Shown here: positions 51,349-62,016 of the stretch, in pieces
How the letters are laid out: each line of letters starts with the position of its first letter
Numbering within the stretch: the stretch's first letter is position 1
Source of the DNA: RGIG3102 sp964369975
GTDB lineage: Bacteria > Bacillota > Clostridia > Oscillospirales > Ruminococcaceae
Direction: 5' to 3'
Length of the DNA stretch: 64,000 nt
Assembly (NCBI GenBank): GCA_964369975.1
Contig: CAYJFZ010000004.1
Coordinates: forward strand, 1 to 64,000
Made by a program: the position numbers and the translations under genes
The notes under the pieces: model-generated
Told to the model about the DNA's origin: nothing
Seen by the model: only the letters and a program-made list of their open reading frames with translations
Database searches by the model: none

Positions 51349-51981
51349 ATGCAAGAGAGAATAGCAAAACATTTATTAGATATAAAGGCAGTATTTTTAA
51401 GCCCAAACGAGCCTTTTACATGGGCATCAGGCATTAAAAGCCCTATTTACTGCGATAACCGCCTTACTCTATCCCACCCAGAAGTAAGGGATGATATCGA
51501 GGCGTCTTTAGCAAAATTAATCACTGAACATTACCCAGAATGCGAAGGAGTTTTTGGTACTGCAACTGCAGGTATTGCACACGCAGCTATTACAGCTGAT
51601 ATATTAAAACTTCCTATGGGCTATGTAAGAGCAAGCAAAAAAGACCACGGAAGAACAAACCAAATTGAAGGTAGAGTCTTTGAAGGACAAAAGGTAGTAG
51701 TAGTAGAAGATTTAATTTCTACAGCAGGAAGCTGTGTTGATGTTGTTGAAATATTAAGAGAAGCTGGCTGTGAGGTATTAGGTATAGTATCTATTTTTAC
51801 ATACAATATGCAAAAGGGCATTGATAGGCTAAATGCAGCGAGCGTTAAAAATGTTTCATTATCAAATCTTGATGCCCTTGTAAAAGTAGCTGCAGAGCAT
51901 GAATTTATTTCAGAAAACGAAATAAACAAAATCTTAACTTTTAGAAATAATCCTTCTGACATCGCTTGGCAAGACGCTTAA
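51349..51981 (+). CDS. pyrE: orotate phosphoribosyltransferase
   Basis: 210 aa. FTWASGIKSPIYCDNR at the N terminus, GTATAGIAHAAI, YVRASKKDHGRTNQIEG (flexible catalytic loop with Lys, Asp and His) and the PRPP signature VVVVEDLISTAGS. It converts orotate to OMP, the step between PyrD and PyrF. AAAGGAG precedes the ATG. A terminator at 52003-52032 ends the pyr cluster. Confidence 0.95.
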   Translation: MQERIAKHLLDIKAVFLSPNEPFTWASGIKSPIYCDNRLTLSHPEVRDDIEASLAKLITEHYPECEGVFGTATAGIAHAAITADILKLPMGYVRASKKDHGRTNQIEGRVFEGQKVVVVEDLISTAGSCVDVVEILREAGCEVLGIVSIFTYNMQKGIDRLNAASVKNVSLSNLDALVKVAAEHEFISENEINKILTFRNNPSDIAWQDA

Positions 51982-52002
51982 TTTACCCCTTTTAATTATT
52001 TT

Positions 52003-52032
52003 AAAAAGCATACTTTTTAGTATGCTTTTTTT
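52003..52032 (+). terminator. terminator of the pyr cluster
   Basis: The stem aaaaagcatact / agtatgcttttt is followed by T, 22 bp after pyrE. Confidence 0.88.
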
Positions 52033-52289
52033 ATTTATTTATGTATTTTAAATTTTAGTAAATAAAAATTATTTATTGCGTTTATTAGCCTTTTTTTACT
52101 CTTTACTAAATAGCCTTGTTTTTTAGCTAAAGGATAAATTAAGTAGCCTACCTATTAAAAAAAGCAATTTTTTAATAAATTATAAGCTATACACTACTTT
52201 ATTTTACATTTTTTAATTTTAGTATTTTTCTTTTTTTTAAAACTATGGTAATATAATTTTAGTTATAAAAAATAAGGAGTATTATTTTT
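52033..52289. other. A+T-rich intergenic stretch
   Basis: With the pyr terminator this makes a gene-free stretch of just over 300 bp. It is extremely A+T-rich. TATAAT at about 52252 is the only promoter-like element for the kinase gene; no clear -35 box and no structured RNA seen. Confidence 0.5.
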
Positions 52290-53183
52290 ATGAAAAAAAT
52301 CCTCGTTATCGGCTCAACAGTTGTTGATGTGATAATAAATATAAACTATCTTCCGGGAACAGCCGGAGATATCCATGTAAAGTCTCAGCAATTTTCCTTA
52401 GGTGGCTGTGCTTTTAATGTGGCTGATACAATTAATAACTTTGAAGCTGAGCATATATTATTTTCTCCTATTGGAACTGGTATTTACGGCGATTTTGTAA
52501 GGGAAGAATTCCGCAAAATAAATAGAAAAAGCCCGATAGAAACTCCTGATATGGATAACGGCTGTTGCTACTGCTTTGTTGAAGATTCAGGCGAGCGAAC
52601 CTTTGTTTCTTATCACGGTGCTGAATACTTAATATATGAAAAATGGCTTAAAGAAATTAATATGCAAGAAATCCTTTCAGTTTATATCTGTGGCTTAGAA
52701 ATAGAAGATAAAACAGGCGAAGAAATAACTCGCTTTTTAGAAGGCCATAAGGAAAAAGAAATATTCTTTGCCCCAGGCCCGAGGATTACCTCAATTAACG
52801 AAGAGTTATTAGATAGATTATTTTGCTTAAATCCAATTTTACATTTAAACGAAGCAGAGCTTTTTGATTATACAAAAGAAACAGATTTAAAAACTGCCCT
52901 CATCGCCCTTTATAACAGGACAAACAATACTATAATCACTACTTTAAGCGATAAAGGCGCTTGCTATTTTAATGGGCAAGATATTATAACTATTAAAGGG
53001 CATAAACAAGAGCAAATAGATACAATAGGCGCAGGCGATGCTCATATCGGCGCTATTATGGCTTGTTTAGCTAAGGGTGATGATTTAGATGAGGCTATTA
53101 ATAAGGCGAATACAGTAGCTGCAAAAGTCGTTACAGTAAACGGGGCACTTTTAGAAAAAGAGGTTTTTGATTCTTTATTTTAA
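52290..53183 (+). CDS. PfkB-family sugar/nucleoside kinase
   Basis: 297-aa ribokinase-like fold. The N-terminal VIGSTVVDVIININYLPGTAG, substrate-side GGCAFNVADTINNF, NEAELF and the C-terminal DTIGAGDAHIGAIMACL with catalytic Asp (His replaces the common Phe after GAGDA). Substrate not predictable; ribose, fructose-type sugars or nucleosides are possible. GGAG precedes the ATG; monocistronic. Confidence 0.85.
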   Translation: MKKILVIGSTVVDVIININYLPGTAGDIHVKSQQFSLGGCAFNVADTINNFEAEHILFSPIGTGIYGDFVREEFRKINRKSPIETPDMDNGCCYCFVEDSGERTFVSYHGAEYLIYEKWLKEINMQEILSVYICGLEIEDKTGEEITRFLEGHKEKEIFFAPGPRITSINEELLDRLFCLNPILHLNEAELFDYTKETDLKTALIALYNRTNNTIITTLSDKGACYFNGQDIITIKGHKQEQIDTIGAGDAHIGAIMACLAKGDDLDEAINKANTVAAKVVTVNGALLEKEVFDSLF

Positions 53184-53208
53184 AAATATCAAAATTTAAT
53201 AATAAATT

Positions 53209-53244
53209 AAAAAGATTGACACTATTTTGTTGTCAATCTTTTTA
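53209..53244 (+). terminator. terminator of the PfkB-type kinase gene
   Basis: The stem aaaaagattgaca / tgtcaatcttttt lies 26 bp after the stop. Confidence 0.88.
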
Positions 53245-53389
53245 AATAAAATACATGGCAATTGTTTAATTAAAAATTTATCTTACTATATTAAAATAAT
53301 TTTTTCATTTTAAACTTAAGGCAAAAACACTTTATTTACTACTAAAAGCTAAAAACTCAAAATTTTGTTTAAATTAGTTTGTTTTTTCC

Positions 53390-53418
53390 TTGCTTTTTAT
53401 TTTTTTAAAATGTATTAT
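53390..53418 (+). promoter_or_regulatory. putative promoter of the MATE gene
   Basis: TTGCTT (53390-53395), 17-bp spacer, TATTAT (53413-53418), 30 bp before the start codon. Confidence 0.55.
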
Positions 53419-53447
53419 TAGTTTTAAGGGTTTAAAGGAGATATTAT

Positions 53448-54809
53448 ATGAATAAAAAAAGTCTTGATTTAACAAAAGGGGATATATTAAAAAGTATACT
53501 CGCTTTTATGCTTCCTGTTTTAGCAGGTAGCTTTTTTCAGCAGTTATATACAACGGTAGACGCTATCATCGTAGGCAATTTTGCTGGCAAAATAGGCCTT
53601 GCTTCAATAGATGCTGTAAATGCTTATCTGCGCCTACCTATAAATTTTTTAAATGGTCTATCTGTTGGCGCTACTATTTTAATTTCGCAGTTTTTTGGAG
53701 CAAAGAAAGAAAGCGAAGTAAATAAAAGTGTTCACACTGCAATAACTTTTGCAATAATAGGTGGTGTTCTTTTTTCAATAATAGGAATTTTAATTGCGCC
53801 TTTTAGCTTAGATATGCTAAGTGTTCCCACTGAAGTTTATCAATACTCCTTAGGCTATGTGAGAATATATTATATCGGCTTTGTTTTTTCTATGATATAC
53901 AACATAAGCGCCGGAATACTAAGGGCAGTAGGCAATAGCAGAACGCCTTTTCATATCTTAGTAATAACAGGGGCGATAAATGTTATTTTAGACTTAGTAT
54001 TTGTTGGCTTATTAGGCCTTAATGCTCAAGGCGCTGCTATGGCAACTGTTATAGCACAGGCAACGAGTGCTATTTTAATCTTATACGCATTAACAAAGGG
54101 CGATGATATTTATAAAGTGAATTTAAGAAAACTGCGCCTTGATAAAGATGCTTTAAAATCAATAGTAAAAATTGGTCTTCCTGTGGGCTTGCAATCTTCA
54201 TTTTATCCAATAGCAAATATGATAGTTCAATCAAGTGTTAATCTAACTGGCACTAACAATATTGCAGCTTGGGCATTATGCGGAAAAATCGATTTTTTAA
54301 TGTCTTTAACGGCTGAATCTTTTGGATCTTCTGTCTCAACCTTTGTTGCTCAAAACTACGGGGCAAAACAGTATGAGAGGGCTAAAAAAGGCGTAAATTT
54401 AGGTCTTATGGCTTCATTTTGCGCCGTTGGTACTTTAAGTATTATTATTTTCTTTTTTGCAGGTGACATCGGCAAATTATTCATTAATTCAAACGATTAT
54501 GATGTTATCCCTTTAATGGAAGATGCAATGAAACTTATAGCGCCGATGTTTGTTTTTTATGGGGCTACGAGCATATTTTCAGGGGCTATTCGTGGCTGCG
54601 GAGAAACCTTTATTCCTATGCTAATTACTTTAAGTGGCACCTGTCTTTTTAGAATACTGTGGATAGTATTAGCAGTCCCTTTTAATACAAGTAACTCGCT
54701 AACTTTTATAGTGGCAAGCTATCCTTTATCCTGGCTTGTAACTGCAAGTGTTTATTTTATCGCTTACAGAATTTTTAAAAATAAAAGACTGACTGGCTTA
54801 TCAGCTTAA
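53448..54809 (+). CDS. MATE-family multidrug/toxin efflux protein
   Basis: 453 aa with 12 predicted TM helices in two homologous halves. Half 1 has MLPVLAGSFFQQLYTTVDAIIVGNFAG and NFLNGLSVGATILISQFFGA; half 2 has GLPVGLQSSFYPIANMIVQSSVN and AESFGSSVSTFVAQNYGA. It is a Na+- or H+-coupled antiporter of the clostridial DinF/NorM-like branch; substrate unknown. AAAGGAG precedes the ATG. Monocistronic. Confidence 0.92.
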   Translation: MNKKSLDLTKGDILKSILAFMLPVLAGSFFQQLYTTVDAIIVGNFAGKIGLASIDAVNAYLRLPINFLNGLSVGATILISQFFGAKKESEVNKSVHTAITFAIIGGVLFSIIGILIAPFSLDMLSVPTEVYQYSLGYVRIYYIGFVFSMIYNISAGILRAVGNSRTPFHILVITGAINVILDLVFVGLLGLNAQGAAMATVIAQATSAILILYALTKGDDIYKVNLRKLRLDKDALKSIVKIGLPVGLQSSFYPIANMIVQSSVNLTGTNNIAAWALCGKIDFLMSLTAESFGSSVSTFVAQNYGAKQYERAKKGVNLGLMASFCAVGTLSIIIFFFAGDIGKLFINSNDYDVIPLMEDAMKLIAPMFVFYGATSIFSGAIRGCGETFIPMLITLSGTCLFRILWIVLAVPFNTSNSLTFIVASYPLSWLVTASVYFIAYRIFKNKRLTGLSA

Positions 54810-54927
54810 TAGTGCTTATTTTATCTTTATATACTCACTTACTGCTGAAAATCAAAAGCCTTATAATACGAATAGGCTTTAATTATATTTATTATTTTTA
54901 TAATAAATAGTTTATAAAATTTATCTT

Positions 54928-54964
54928 ATAAAAAAACCTCTTACAGCTGTAAGAGGTTTTTTAT
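54928..54964. terminator. bidirectional terminator between MATE and addA
   Basis: The stem aaaaaacctcttaca / tgtaagaggtttttt serves convergent genes. Confidence 0.9.
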
Positions 54965-54965
54965 T

Positions 54966-57900
54966 TTATACTTTTATAAAATCATTTAATTCAAAAGAGT
55001 AAATTAAGCAGTCGATATCTTCTTTATTATATAAGTATTTTGCCGCCCTTTTATATAAATCAAGCTGGGGCTTATATCTTCTTTTTAATACTTCTAAAGA
55101 TTTTATATTGTCTGTTTTATAGTCTATAACTGTCACCTTTTCGCCTTTAATTAAAACGCAGTCGATTATACCTTGTAATAAGACTTCTTTTTCATTTTTT
55201 TCTTCATCTAAAAAGTACGGCACTAAAAAATCTGCCTCTTTATACACTTCATCTGCTTTTAAAATCATATCGCCCATTTTAGAATTTACAAAGGCTTTGA
55301 GCTTGTCTATTTTTAATAAGTCTTTATCAATATCATACTTACTACAAACATCTAAAACTTCTTTTTCAAAGTTTTCCCTTGCATTTTTAATATCGCAAAA
55401 CTGCGCAAAAACATGGGTACTCGTTCCTTTTTGCATGGCTGTTTGATTAGTGTTTTTAATAAAGGCGGGCACTTGTAAAATAGTTATAGGATTTGTTTTT
55501 ACAACTTCGCTAACAGATACCTTTATAGGCAAAGTAGTCTTTTCTTTATCTTTGTAAACATAGGCTAAATTCTCTTTAAAGGCGCTTATATCATATTGTT
55601 TTGCCCTTATTTCTTCTTTAGTTTTTACTTCTTCTATTACTATTTCTTCATCTACTATATTAATCTTCATCTTATCTTTGCTATCTTTAAAAGATAAAAA
55701 ATGATACTGATTTGTATAAAAAGAATTATCTAAATTCGCCCTTAATATCCACTCTAACATATTACTTGAGTTGATTAATTCTTGCGGGTGAGGGTATAGC
55801 GAATTTTGAGTTTGGGCTATTCTATTAATGCTGTTTTGAGTAAACTGGCTTGATACTTCGCCACTTAAAAACAATAGATTTTTAGCCCTTGTTAAGGCTA
55901 CATACAACAAGCGCATTTCATCATCAGCCCTTGTTTTAAGCATCTTGTTTTTAATACTTTTTATAGCTATTGTTGAATTATTATAGCCAAAGGCAGTGTT
56001 TGCGTATATCCCATAGCCGAGCTGGGTGTCTAAAAAAAGCCTTTTCCTAAAGTCCATTTCATTAAACTTCTTACTTAAATCTGCAACAAAGCATATAGGA
56101 AATTCTAAGCCTTTTGAAGTGTGCATTGTCATAATGTTTACGCTGTCATTATTTGCACCACCTTGTTTTTTTAGCATCTTATTATTTTGTATATAAGAGT
56201 CTAAATAATTTAAAAAGCTGTTTAGATTGCCTTTAGTAGCGCTTGCATACTCTTTTGCAAAAGAAATAAAAAATCTTAAATTTTCTCTTTTAGCCATAGC
56301 GTTCTCACTAAGGGCTAATTTTTCATAGTACTGAGTTTTTTTGCAGATGTATTCTATTAATTTATCTATTGAATACACATAGCTTACATTTTGAAATTCT
56401 TTAAGTAAATTAATTAAGTTTTTCGCTTTTTCATCATCTGATTCTAATAATAATTTATATAAGTTTTGCTTTTTATCACTCTTTTTTATATCTAAGATTT
56501 CATCTAAGTTAAAAGAGATTAAATCGCCAAACATAACAGCGAATAAAGGCACTTCTTTATAAGGGTTTGATATTACTCTAAGCATTGAAATAACGCTCTC
56601 AACTTCAGGCACATCAAAGGCAAAATCATTGCTTTTAACATAGCTTTGATAGTTGTATTGCATTAAGGCATCTTTAAAACTTTGAGTTTTAGAGTGCCCC
56701 CTTAATAGGATTGCAAAATCAGAAGGGCGCACCTTTCTTTTTCCGCCTTTGTCTTTAATTAAGTAGCCCTCTTTTATTAAAGAATTAATTTTATAAGCTA
56801 TGTTTTGTGCCTCTGTGTCTTTAGAGTAGATATTCACTTCTACTCCTATTTCGCCCTTATCTTCTTTAAGTGATTGCAAAAACTCAAAGTCCTCATAGTC
56901 AACACCGCCGACTTGCTTTGTCATTATGCGATTAAATATGGCATTTACACCATTTATTACACTTACATCACTTCTAAAGTTATGAGATAAAAACACAGTA
57001 TTTGCCTTTGTTTCATCGTCAATACCCCTCTGCCTTTTTTCTAAAAATATCTCAGGGCTTGCCTTTCTAAAGCCGTATATACTCTGCTTTACATCGCCAA
57101 CTACATATAAGTTTTTCTCATCTTCTTTTGCTATTTTAGTGAATATTGCATCTTGCACAAAGTTTGTATCTTGAAACTCATCTTCAAGTATGCAGTAATA
57201 ATGCTCCTGTAAAGACTTTGCAAGGGCAGTAGGTTGATTGTTTTCATCTTCTAAAAGCTCTAAGGCTAAATGCTCAAAATCTGAAAATTCAAAGGCATTT
57301 TTTTCTTTTTTAATTTCAAAAAGTATGCTTTGATAATACTCAAATACTTCAAAAATAAGCTGAGTATACTTTGTAGTTTTCTGCATATGCTCTTTAAAAA
57401 CTTCTTCGTTTAAATAAACGATATACTCTTTTAATTTTTCGTATTCTTTTTTATATAAAGCGTGTATTTCTTTTATCCTCTTGCTATCATCGCTTGCATT
57501 TTTCACTCTACCTAAAGCGGGAACACCCACTTCTAAAAGCTGTAAAATTTTATCTACATCATCGCTTTTAGTAGCATTTAGTAAGTTTTGTGAGTGATTA
57601 GATAAGGAATAAATCCCATCCTCATACCCTATAACTTCGCTATTTTCGTTTGCTTTTTTAATGTTTTCACTCAAAGAGTAGATATAATCAGCCCTTCTTT
57701 TAATATCGCTAATTATACTTTTATACCAGATACTATTTTTTAAATCTTTTGAGTTTTTAATATACTCATCTTTTAGCTTTTGAGCCTGTTTTACACTATG
57801 GGCTAAGGCCTGAAAAAAATGGTGCATATTAAGTAAAAACTCTCTTATATCCTTATCCTGACTACTCCTTCCATAAAAGGAAACAAAGTCTTTAAAGTCT

Positions 57901-58352
57901 TCTTTTGAATAGGCAAAAATCATCGCTTGCTCAATGGCTAAAGCGTGAATTTCGCTACTTTTTGCATCATCACAGATAGTAAAATCTGCATTGATGCCTA
58001 AGCTTTGAAAATTCTCTCTAACTAATTTTATACAAAAAGAGTGGATAGTTTGAATGTCTGCTTTTTGCAAAGAAGCTTTTTGAGTTTTATAAAATAAGTT
58101 TTTAGGCTCTTGTTTTATCCTTTGATTTATAGCCTTTTCTATTCTATTTTTAAATTCTTTTGCAGCTTCATTTGAAAAAGTAGCAATTAAAAATCTATCC
58201 GCACTAACAGGATTTTCTTCATCTAAAAGTAAGCGCATAACATACTCTACTAAAACAGTTGTCTTACCGCTGCCAGCTGCCGCACTTACAACAGTTAATT
58301 TATCCGATTTTTCTAAGGCTTTTTGCTGGTCTTTTGTCCAGTTTTGTTTCAT
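54966..58352 (-). CDS. addA: ATP-dependent helicase/nuclease subunit A
   Basis: 1128 aa. UvrD-type helicase with Walker A SAAAGSGKTT (about 23-32), Walker B LEDEFQDT, VVGDVKQSIYGF, MHTSKGLEFPICFV and LLYVALTRAK. The C-terminal RecB-type nuclease motif is VIDYKTDN. With AddB it resects double-strand breaks up to a Chi-like site to start RecA repair. The ATG at 58352 has AAGGAG seven nt upstream and begins 4 bp after the addB stop; a longer start inside addB lacks such a site. Confidence 0.95.
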   Translation of the reverse strand: MKQNWTKDQQKALEKSDKLTVVSAAAGSGKTTVLVEYVMRLLLDEENPVSADRFLIATFSNEAAKEFKNRIEKAINQRIKQEPKNLFYKTQKASLQKADIQTIHSFCIKLVRENFQSLGINADFTICDDAKSSEIHALAIEQAMIFAYSKEDFKDFVSFYGRSSQDKDIREFLLNMHHFFQALAHSVKQAQKLKDEYIKNSKDLKNSIWYKSIISDIKRRADYIYSLSENIKKANENSEVIGYEDGIYSLSNHSQNLLNATKSDDVDKILQLLEVGVPALGRVKNASDDSKRIKEIHALYKKEYEKLKEYIVYLNEEVFKEHMQKTTKYTQLIFEVFEYYQSILFEIKKEKNAFEFSDFEHLALELLEDENNQPTALAKSLQEHYYCILEDEFQDTNFVQDAIFTKIAKEDEKNLYVVGDVKQSIYGFRKASPEIFLEKRQRGIDDETKANTVFLSHNFRSDVSVINGVNAIFNRIMTKQVGGVDYEDFEFLQSLKEDKGEIGVEVNIYSKDTEAQNIAYKINSLIKEGYLIKDKGGKRKVRPSDFAILLRGHSKTQSFKDALMQYNYQSYVKSNDFAFDVPEVESVISMLRVISNPYKEVPLFAVMFGDLISFNLDEILDIKKSDKKQNLYKLLLESDDEKAKNLINLLKEFQNVSYVYSIDKLIEYICKKTQYYEKLALSENAMAKRENLRFFISFAKEYASATKGNLNSFLNYLDSYIQNNKMLKKQGGANNDSVNIMTMHTSKGLEFPICFVADLSKKFNEMDFRKRLFLDTQLGYGIYANTAFGYNNSTIAIKSIKNKMLKTRADDEMRLLYVALTRAKNLLFLSGEVSSQFTQNSINRIAQTQNSLYPHPQELINSSNMLEWILRANLDNSFYTNQYHFLSFKDSKDKMKINIVDEEIVIEEVKTKEEIRAKQYDISAFKENLAYVYKDKEKTTLPIKVSVSEVVKTNPITILQVPAFIKNTNQTAMQKGTSTHVFAQFCDIKNARENFEKEVLDVCSKYDIDKDLLKIDKLKAFVNSKMGDMILKADEVYKEADFLVPYFLDEEKNEKEVLLQGIIDCVLIKGEKVTVIDYKTDNIKSLEVLKRRYKPQLDLYKRAAKYLYNKEDIDCLIYSFELNDFIKV

Positions 58353-58356
58353 TGCA

Positions 58357-61300
58357 CTACTCCTTATTTGATTTTTCATTAAAGGTGTTTTTTACTTTTT
58401 CTTTTACTTTTATATCGTTTTGGCAAATTGTCTTATAGCTACACCACGAGCAGTAAGTATCTCCATTACCTCTTTGCAAGACAGTGTTATTAAAATTGCC
58501 TTTATACACTTCGTTTGTTAAGTTTTTTAAGTTTTCTTTCGTATGGGCTAAAATTTTATTAAAGGTTTGTTTATTGACAATTTCACTGCCCTTAACTTTT
58601 TGTATTTTTTCACCTTTTTTTGTTATAACTCCGTATCTGCCTTGCATTAAATTATCAAAGCCCTCAACGATTATTTCATCGTCTAATGCCATGCCGACAG
58701 GGATGTATAATTTTGCATCATCATTATCAAACTTAAATGAAATATCAGAGGGCTGATATACAACAGCTGCAGGCGATAAATTTTCTAAATTATTAAATTT
58801 ATTATCAACAACAGCAGACATATACATTAATAACTGACTTTGAACACCGTTATAAATATCATCTAAAGAAAAGTCTTTTTCGCCTGTTTTATAATCTACA
58901 ATTCTTATAAAATTTTCATTATCTTTTTGCATTAAGTCTATCCTATCGCAAACTCCGTTGATTATACTTTGTCCGTTTTCAGCTTTTATAAATAGGCCTT
59001 TTTCACCTATAAACTGTTCTTCAAAGGCAATAGGGGTAAAAGAAGAATTCTTTTGCTCTGTATGTATAAATTCTAATAGCTCTAAGGCATTTTTTTGCAT
59101 ATTTTCTTTTTGAGTTTTAAACTGTTGAGTATCTATAATTTTTTGCGGATAGTTTTCATTTATATACTCATCTACAATATCTAAAACATCTTTTTTTATT
59201 TTGCTAAAATCAGTTTTTGGGTATTCGCCCTTATATTTTAATAAAATTTTATAGGCTATAAAATGCAGATAATCGCCGGCATTCCTCTGTGAGAAATTTG
59301 CTTTTTCTAAAGAGTATAAGCGAAATATTCCCGATAAAAAAAACATAAACGGACACTTAAAATAATCCTCTGTTTTAGAAGGGGAGAGCTGTAAAACATC
59401 GCCTAAAAATTCTTTTAACTCACTTGTCTGCTTTATTAAAAATTCCCTCTGTTTTAGCTCTAATACATCTATATCTAAAGAGTTTAACAAATTAATAGTT
59501 GAGTTTACATCTTCGTTTTCTGTTTGCAAAATGTAGTCTTTAAAAAATTCTTTTGTTATTAGATAGTCTTGTATTTCTAACTTTTCACTTTTAATATCAA
59601 GGCTTTCTTTTAAGGCTTCTGTTTGCGAGGATAAAATTTGAGTTTTGCCTAAATTATTTTTTGCAAAACTTATAAATAATTTTTCTTTAGGTGTTGTTAG
59701 AGTTTTATAAAAGTAAAAGTTTTCAAAATTATATAAGTTATCAAAACTTGATTTTAATAGTATATCATTTTCTTTTAAAAACTCTTTATCTTTTAAATTT
59801 AATATATTATCATCGCTTACTACTTTTGGAAAAACATCTTGCACTGCACCTAAAACAAAGCATGCTTTAACTGCTGTTAATTTCATTCTTTGAGGTGTAG
59901 AAATCATAACGCAGTCTTGAGTTTGTGGGCTAAAGCCTATTTGCGCATTAAGCACCATTAAATCAAAAAGCTCTTTTATTTCTTTTGCATTGATTTCTTC
60001 ATCTTTTAAGATATTATATAACTCATCTAAAATGAGTATGGTTTTTTCCCATTGCTCTTTTAATAATTCTTTAGTCTGTGTATCTTTTGCCTCATTTATT
60101 GTTTTTATGTATTCTTCATTTACACCAAAAGCTGTACTTATTTCATAAAGAATAGTTAAAATTTCACTCGTTGTATACTCTTTATCAAAGTCAAAGTTTT
60201 CTGTTATCACTTTAATAAAGGCATCTTTTAAAGCATTAATTCTTTTTAGAGTTTCGCTATCTTTTTTAGATAAATTTTTCTCAAGTCCCTTAGGCGATAA
60301 ATTAAACTCATTAAAAAAATCAAGCTCATAATCTTGCCAAACAAAGATATAGTTTTCTAATAAGTCGATGTCTTCATCACTAAAATTAGTAAGGCGGGTT
60401 TTTAAAACATTCATTATGGTTTCTTTATTTATTCCCGATTTTAAAACATCTAAAATACTACTAAAAACCAAAACTGCGCTACAAGAGGAAATTATCCTAT
60501 TTTGGTCTATAAAATAGGGAATGTCAGCTAAAGAAAAACTTTCTTGCAATTGATTTTCATAAACGGCTAAATCCGGCACTACTACTGCTATATCATTGTA
60601 AGAATAGCCTTTTTTTGTCAATTCATTTATTTTAGCTAATGTAAAGCAAACTTCGCTATACTGGTTTTCAAAAGCAGTAATACTTGTATCGCTTACTTGT
60701 TTTTCTTCTATTTCTTCTTGCCTTAAAGCAAGGTCAATGTTTTTCATACTAAGTGTATTAAATCTATGGGCTGTTTTTAAAATTATAGGATTTTTTACAC
60801 TTTCATTTGCTTGCTTTGCTTTACTTACAAGGCTATTAATTGTATTTTTAGTAAATAAAAAGCTATCTGGGCTTCCTTGTTTTGTATACATATCATCGCT
60901 CGTTATACAAACGGTGACACTCTTTGCTTTTTCAATAAATGTTTGAATAATTTTTTCTTGACCATAGCTAAAACTCTCAAAGCTGTCAATAAAAATATTC
61001 GTATCTTTTGCTATATCCTCTGGCATATTTTCGCTAAAAAAGAGCAAAATTTCTTCTTCATCGCATAAGTCATCATTTAAAAGCTGTGTGTATTGCGAAT
61101 AAATTAAAGCAAGCTCTTTTAGCTTTTCACTGCCCTTTGAGCAGGTATTAAAAAAATCTTCGCTACTAATACCGCTCCTTTTAAAATCATCAAAAACCTC
61201 GCTTAAAGAATAATTAAAAATCATATTCCTACTTTGTTTTTTATATGTATTTAATAAAGGCAGCGTCTTTTTTACAGCCTTGTTAATTAAAACAGCCTTG

Positions 61301-61560
61301 CCAAGAGTTGTTATCTGCTTTGGCAAGCTTAGGTTTTTTTCTTTTTGTGCATTTCTTATAAGTGAAGAAAAGCTATTAACGCTCACTAAAGAAAACTGTG
61401 CCGATTGTAAATTTTGATACACTAAACTCTCAGTCGTTTTTGAAAATTGCTCTGGCACTATTATGGTGCATTTTTCCCCCATTTTTGCAAGGCGGGCAAT
61501 CTCATCTAATATGTACTGCGTTTTTCCAACACCGGCAGTGCCTAAAATAAGTTGTAACAT
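58357..61560 (-). CDS. addB: ATP-dependent helicase/nuclease subunit B
   Basis: 1067 aa. Walker A ILGTAGVGKTQ at residues 5-15, degenerate helicase core, and C-terminal nuclease with IVDYKTGEKD. Four cysteines form the iron-sulfur staple: one in DYFKCPFMFF and three in DTYCSWCSYKTIC. Promoter-proximal gene of the addBA operon. AAAGGAG precedes the ATG. Confidence 0.95.
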   Translation of the reverse strand: MLQLILGTAGVGKTQYILDEIARLAKMGEKCTIIVPEQFSKTTESLVYQNLQSAQFSLVSVNSFSSLIRNAQKEKNLSLPKQITTLGKAVLINKAVKKTLPLLNTYKKQSRNMIFNYSLSEVFDDFKRSGISSEDFFNTCSKGSEKLKELALIYSQYTQLLNDDLCDEEEILLFFSENMPEDIAKDTNIFIDSFESFSYGQEKIIQTFIEKAKSVTVCITSDDMYTKQGSPDSFLFTKNTINSLVSKAKQANESVKNPIILKTAHRFNTLSMKNIDLALRQEEIEEKQVSDTSITAFENQYSEVCFTLAKINELTKKGYSYNDIAVVVPDLAVYENQLQESFSLADIPYFIDQNRIISSCSAVLVFSSILDVLKSGINKETIMNVLKTRLTNFSDEDIDLLENYIFVWQDYELDFFNEFNLSPKGLEKNLSKKDSETLKRINALKDAFIKVITENFDFDKEYTTSEILTILYEISTAFGVNEEYIKTINEAKDTQTKELLKEQWEKTILILDELYNILKDEEINAKEIKELFDLMVLNAQIGFSPQTQDCVMISTPQRMKLTAVKACFVLGAVQDVFPKVVSDDNILNLKDKEFLKENDILLKSSFDNLYNFENFYFYKTLTTPKEKLFISFAKNNLGKTQILSSQTEALKESLDIKSEKLEIQDYLITKEFFKDYILQTENEDVNSTINLLNSLDIDVLELKQREFLIKQTSELKEFLGDVLQLSPSKTEDYFKCPFMFFLSGIFRLYSLEKANFSQRNAGDYLHFIAYKILLKYKGEYPKTDFSKIKKDVLDIVDEYINENYPQKIIDTQQFKTQKENMQKNALELLEFIHTEQKNSSFTPIAFEEQFIGEKGLFIKAENGQSIINGVCDRIDLMQKDNENFIRIVDYKTGEKDFSLDDIYNGVQSQLLMYMSAVVDNKFNNLENLSPAAVVYQPSDISFKFDNDDAKLYIPVGMALDDEIIVEGFDNLMQGRYGVITKKGEKIQKVKGSEIVNKQTFNKILAHTKENLKNLTNEVYKGNFNNTVLQRGNGDTYCSWCSYKTICQNDIKVKEKVKNTFNEKSNKE

Positions 61561-61747
61561 AAAAGGCTCCTTTAAGTAATTTCGTTGTATTTATATTTTT
61601 ATATATTATACCATAAACAAAAAGTAAAATAAAATTTATTTTTTGAAAATTTTATAATAAATAGAAGATTTTAACAGTGATTATTTTATGTTTAATTATC
61701 GCTTTTTTACACATAATAAGCACAAAACCAAAAAGGAGATATAATTT

Positions 61748-61960
61748 ATGCTTAACAAAATATTTTTATGTGTTTTAATAGTTGGCGGTATTAACTGGGG
61801 CCTTATCGGCGTATTAGACTTTGACTTAGTGGCATTTTTATTCGGCGGTCAAACGAGCTTATTATCAAGGGCTGTTTATACCTTAGTTGGTATTTCTGCT
61901 TTAGGATGTATTCCATCACTTTTTACAAAAGATACAAATGCTGATACAACAATGTCTTAA
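61748..61960 (+). CDS. DUF378-type small membrane protein
   Basis: 70 aa with two TM helices (about 5-27 and 38-58). LVGGINWGLIGVLDFDLVA and the LSRAVYTLVGISAL segment are the family signature. Function unknown. AAGGAG precedes the ATG; a strong terminator follows, so it is monocistronic. Confidence 0.88.
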   Translation: MLNKIFLCVLIVGGINWGLIGVLDFDLVAFLFGGQTSLLSRAVYTLVGISALGCIPSLFTKDTNADTTMS

Positions 61961-61972
61961 AGGATATTAAAC

Positions 61973-62007
61973 AAAAAAACCCTTACTAAATATAGTAAGG
62001 GTTTTGT
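61973..62007. terminator. bidirectional terminator between DUF378 and binding-protein genes
   Basis: The stem aaaaaacccttacta / tagtaagggtttt serves convergent genes. Confidence 0.88.
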
Positions 62008-62016
62008 TTTTTATAA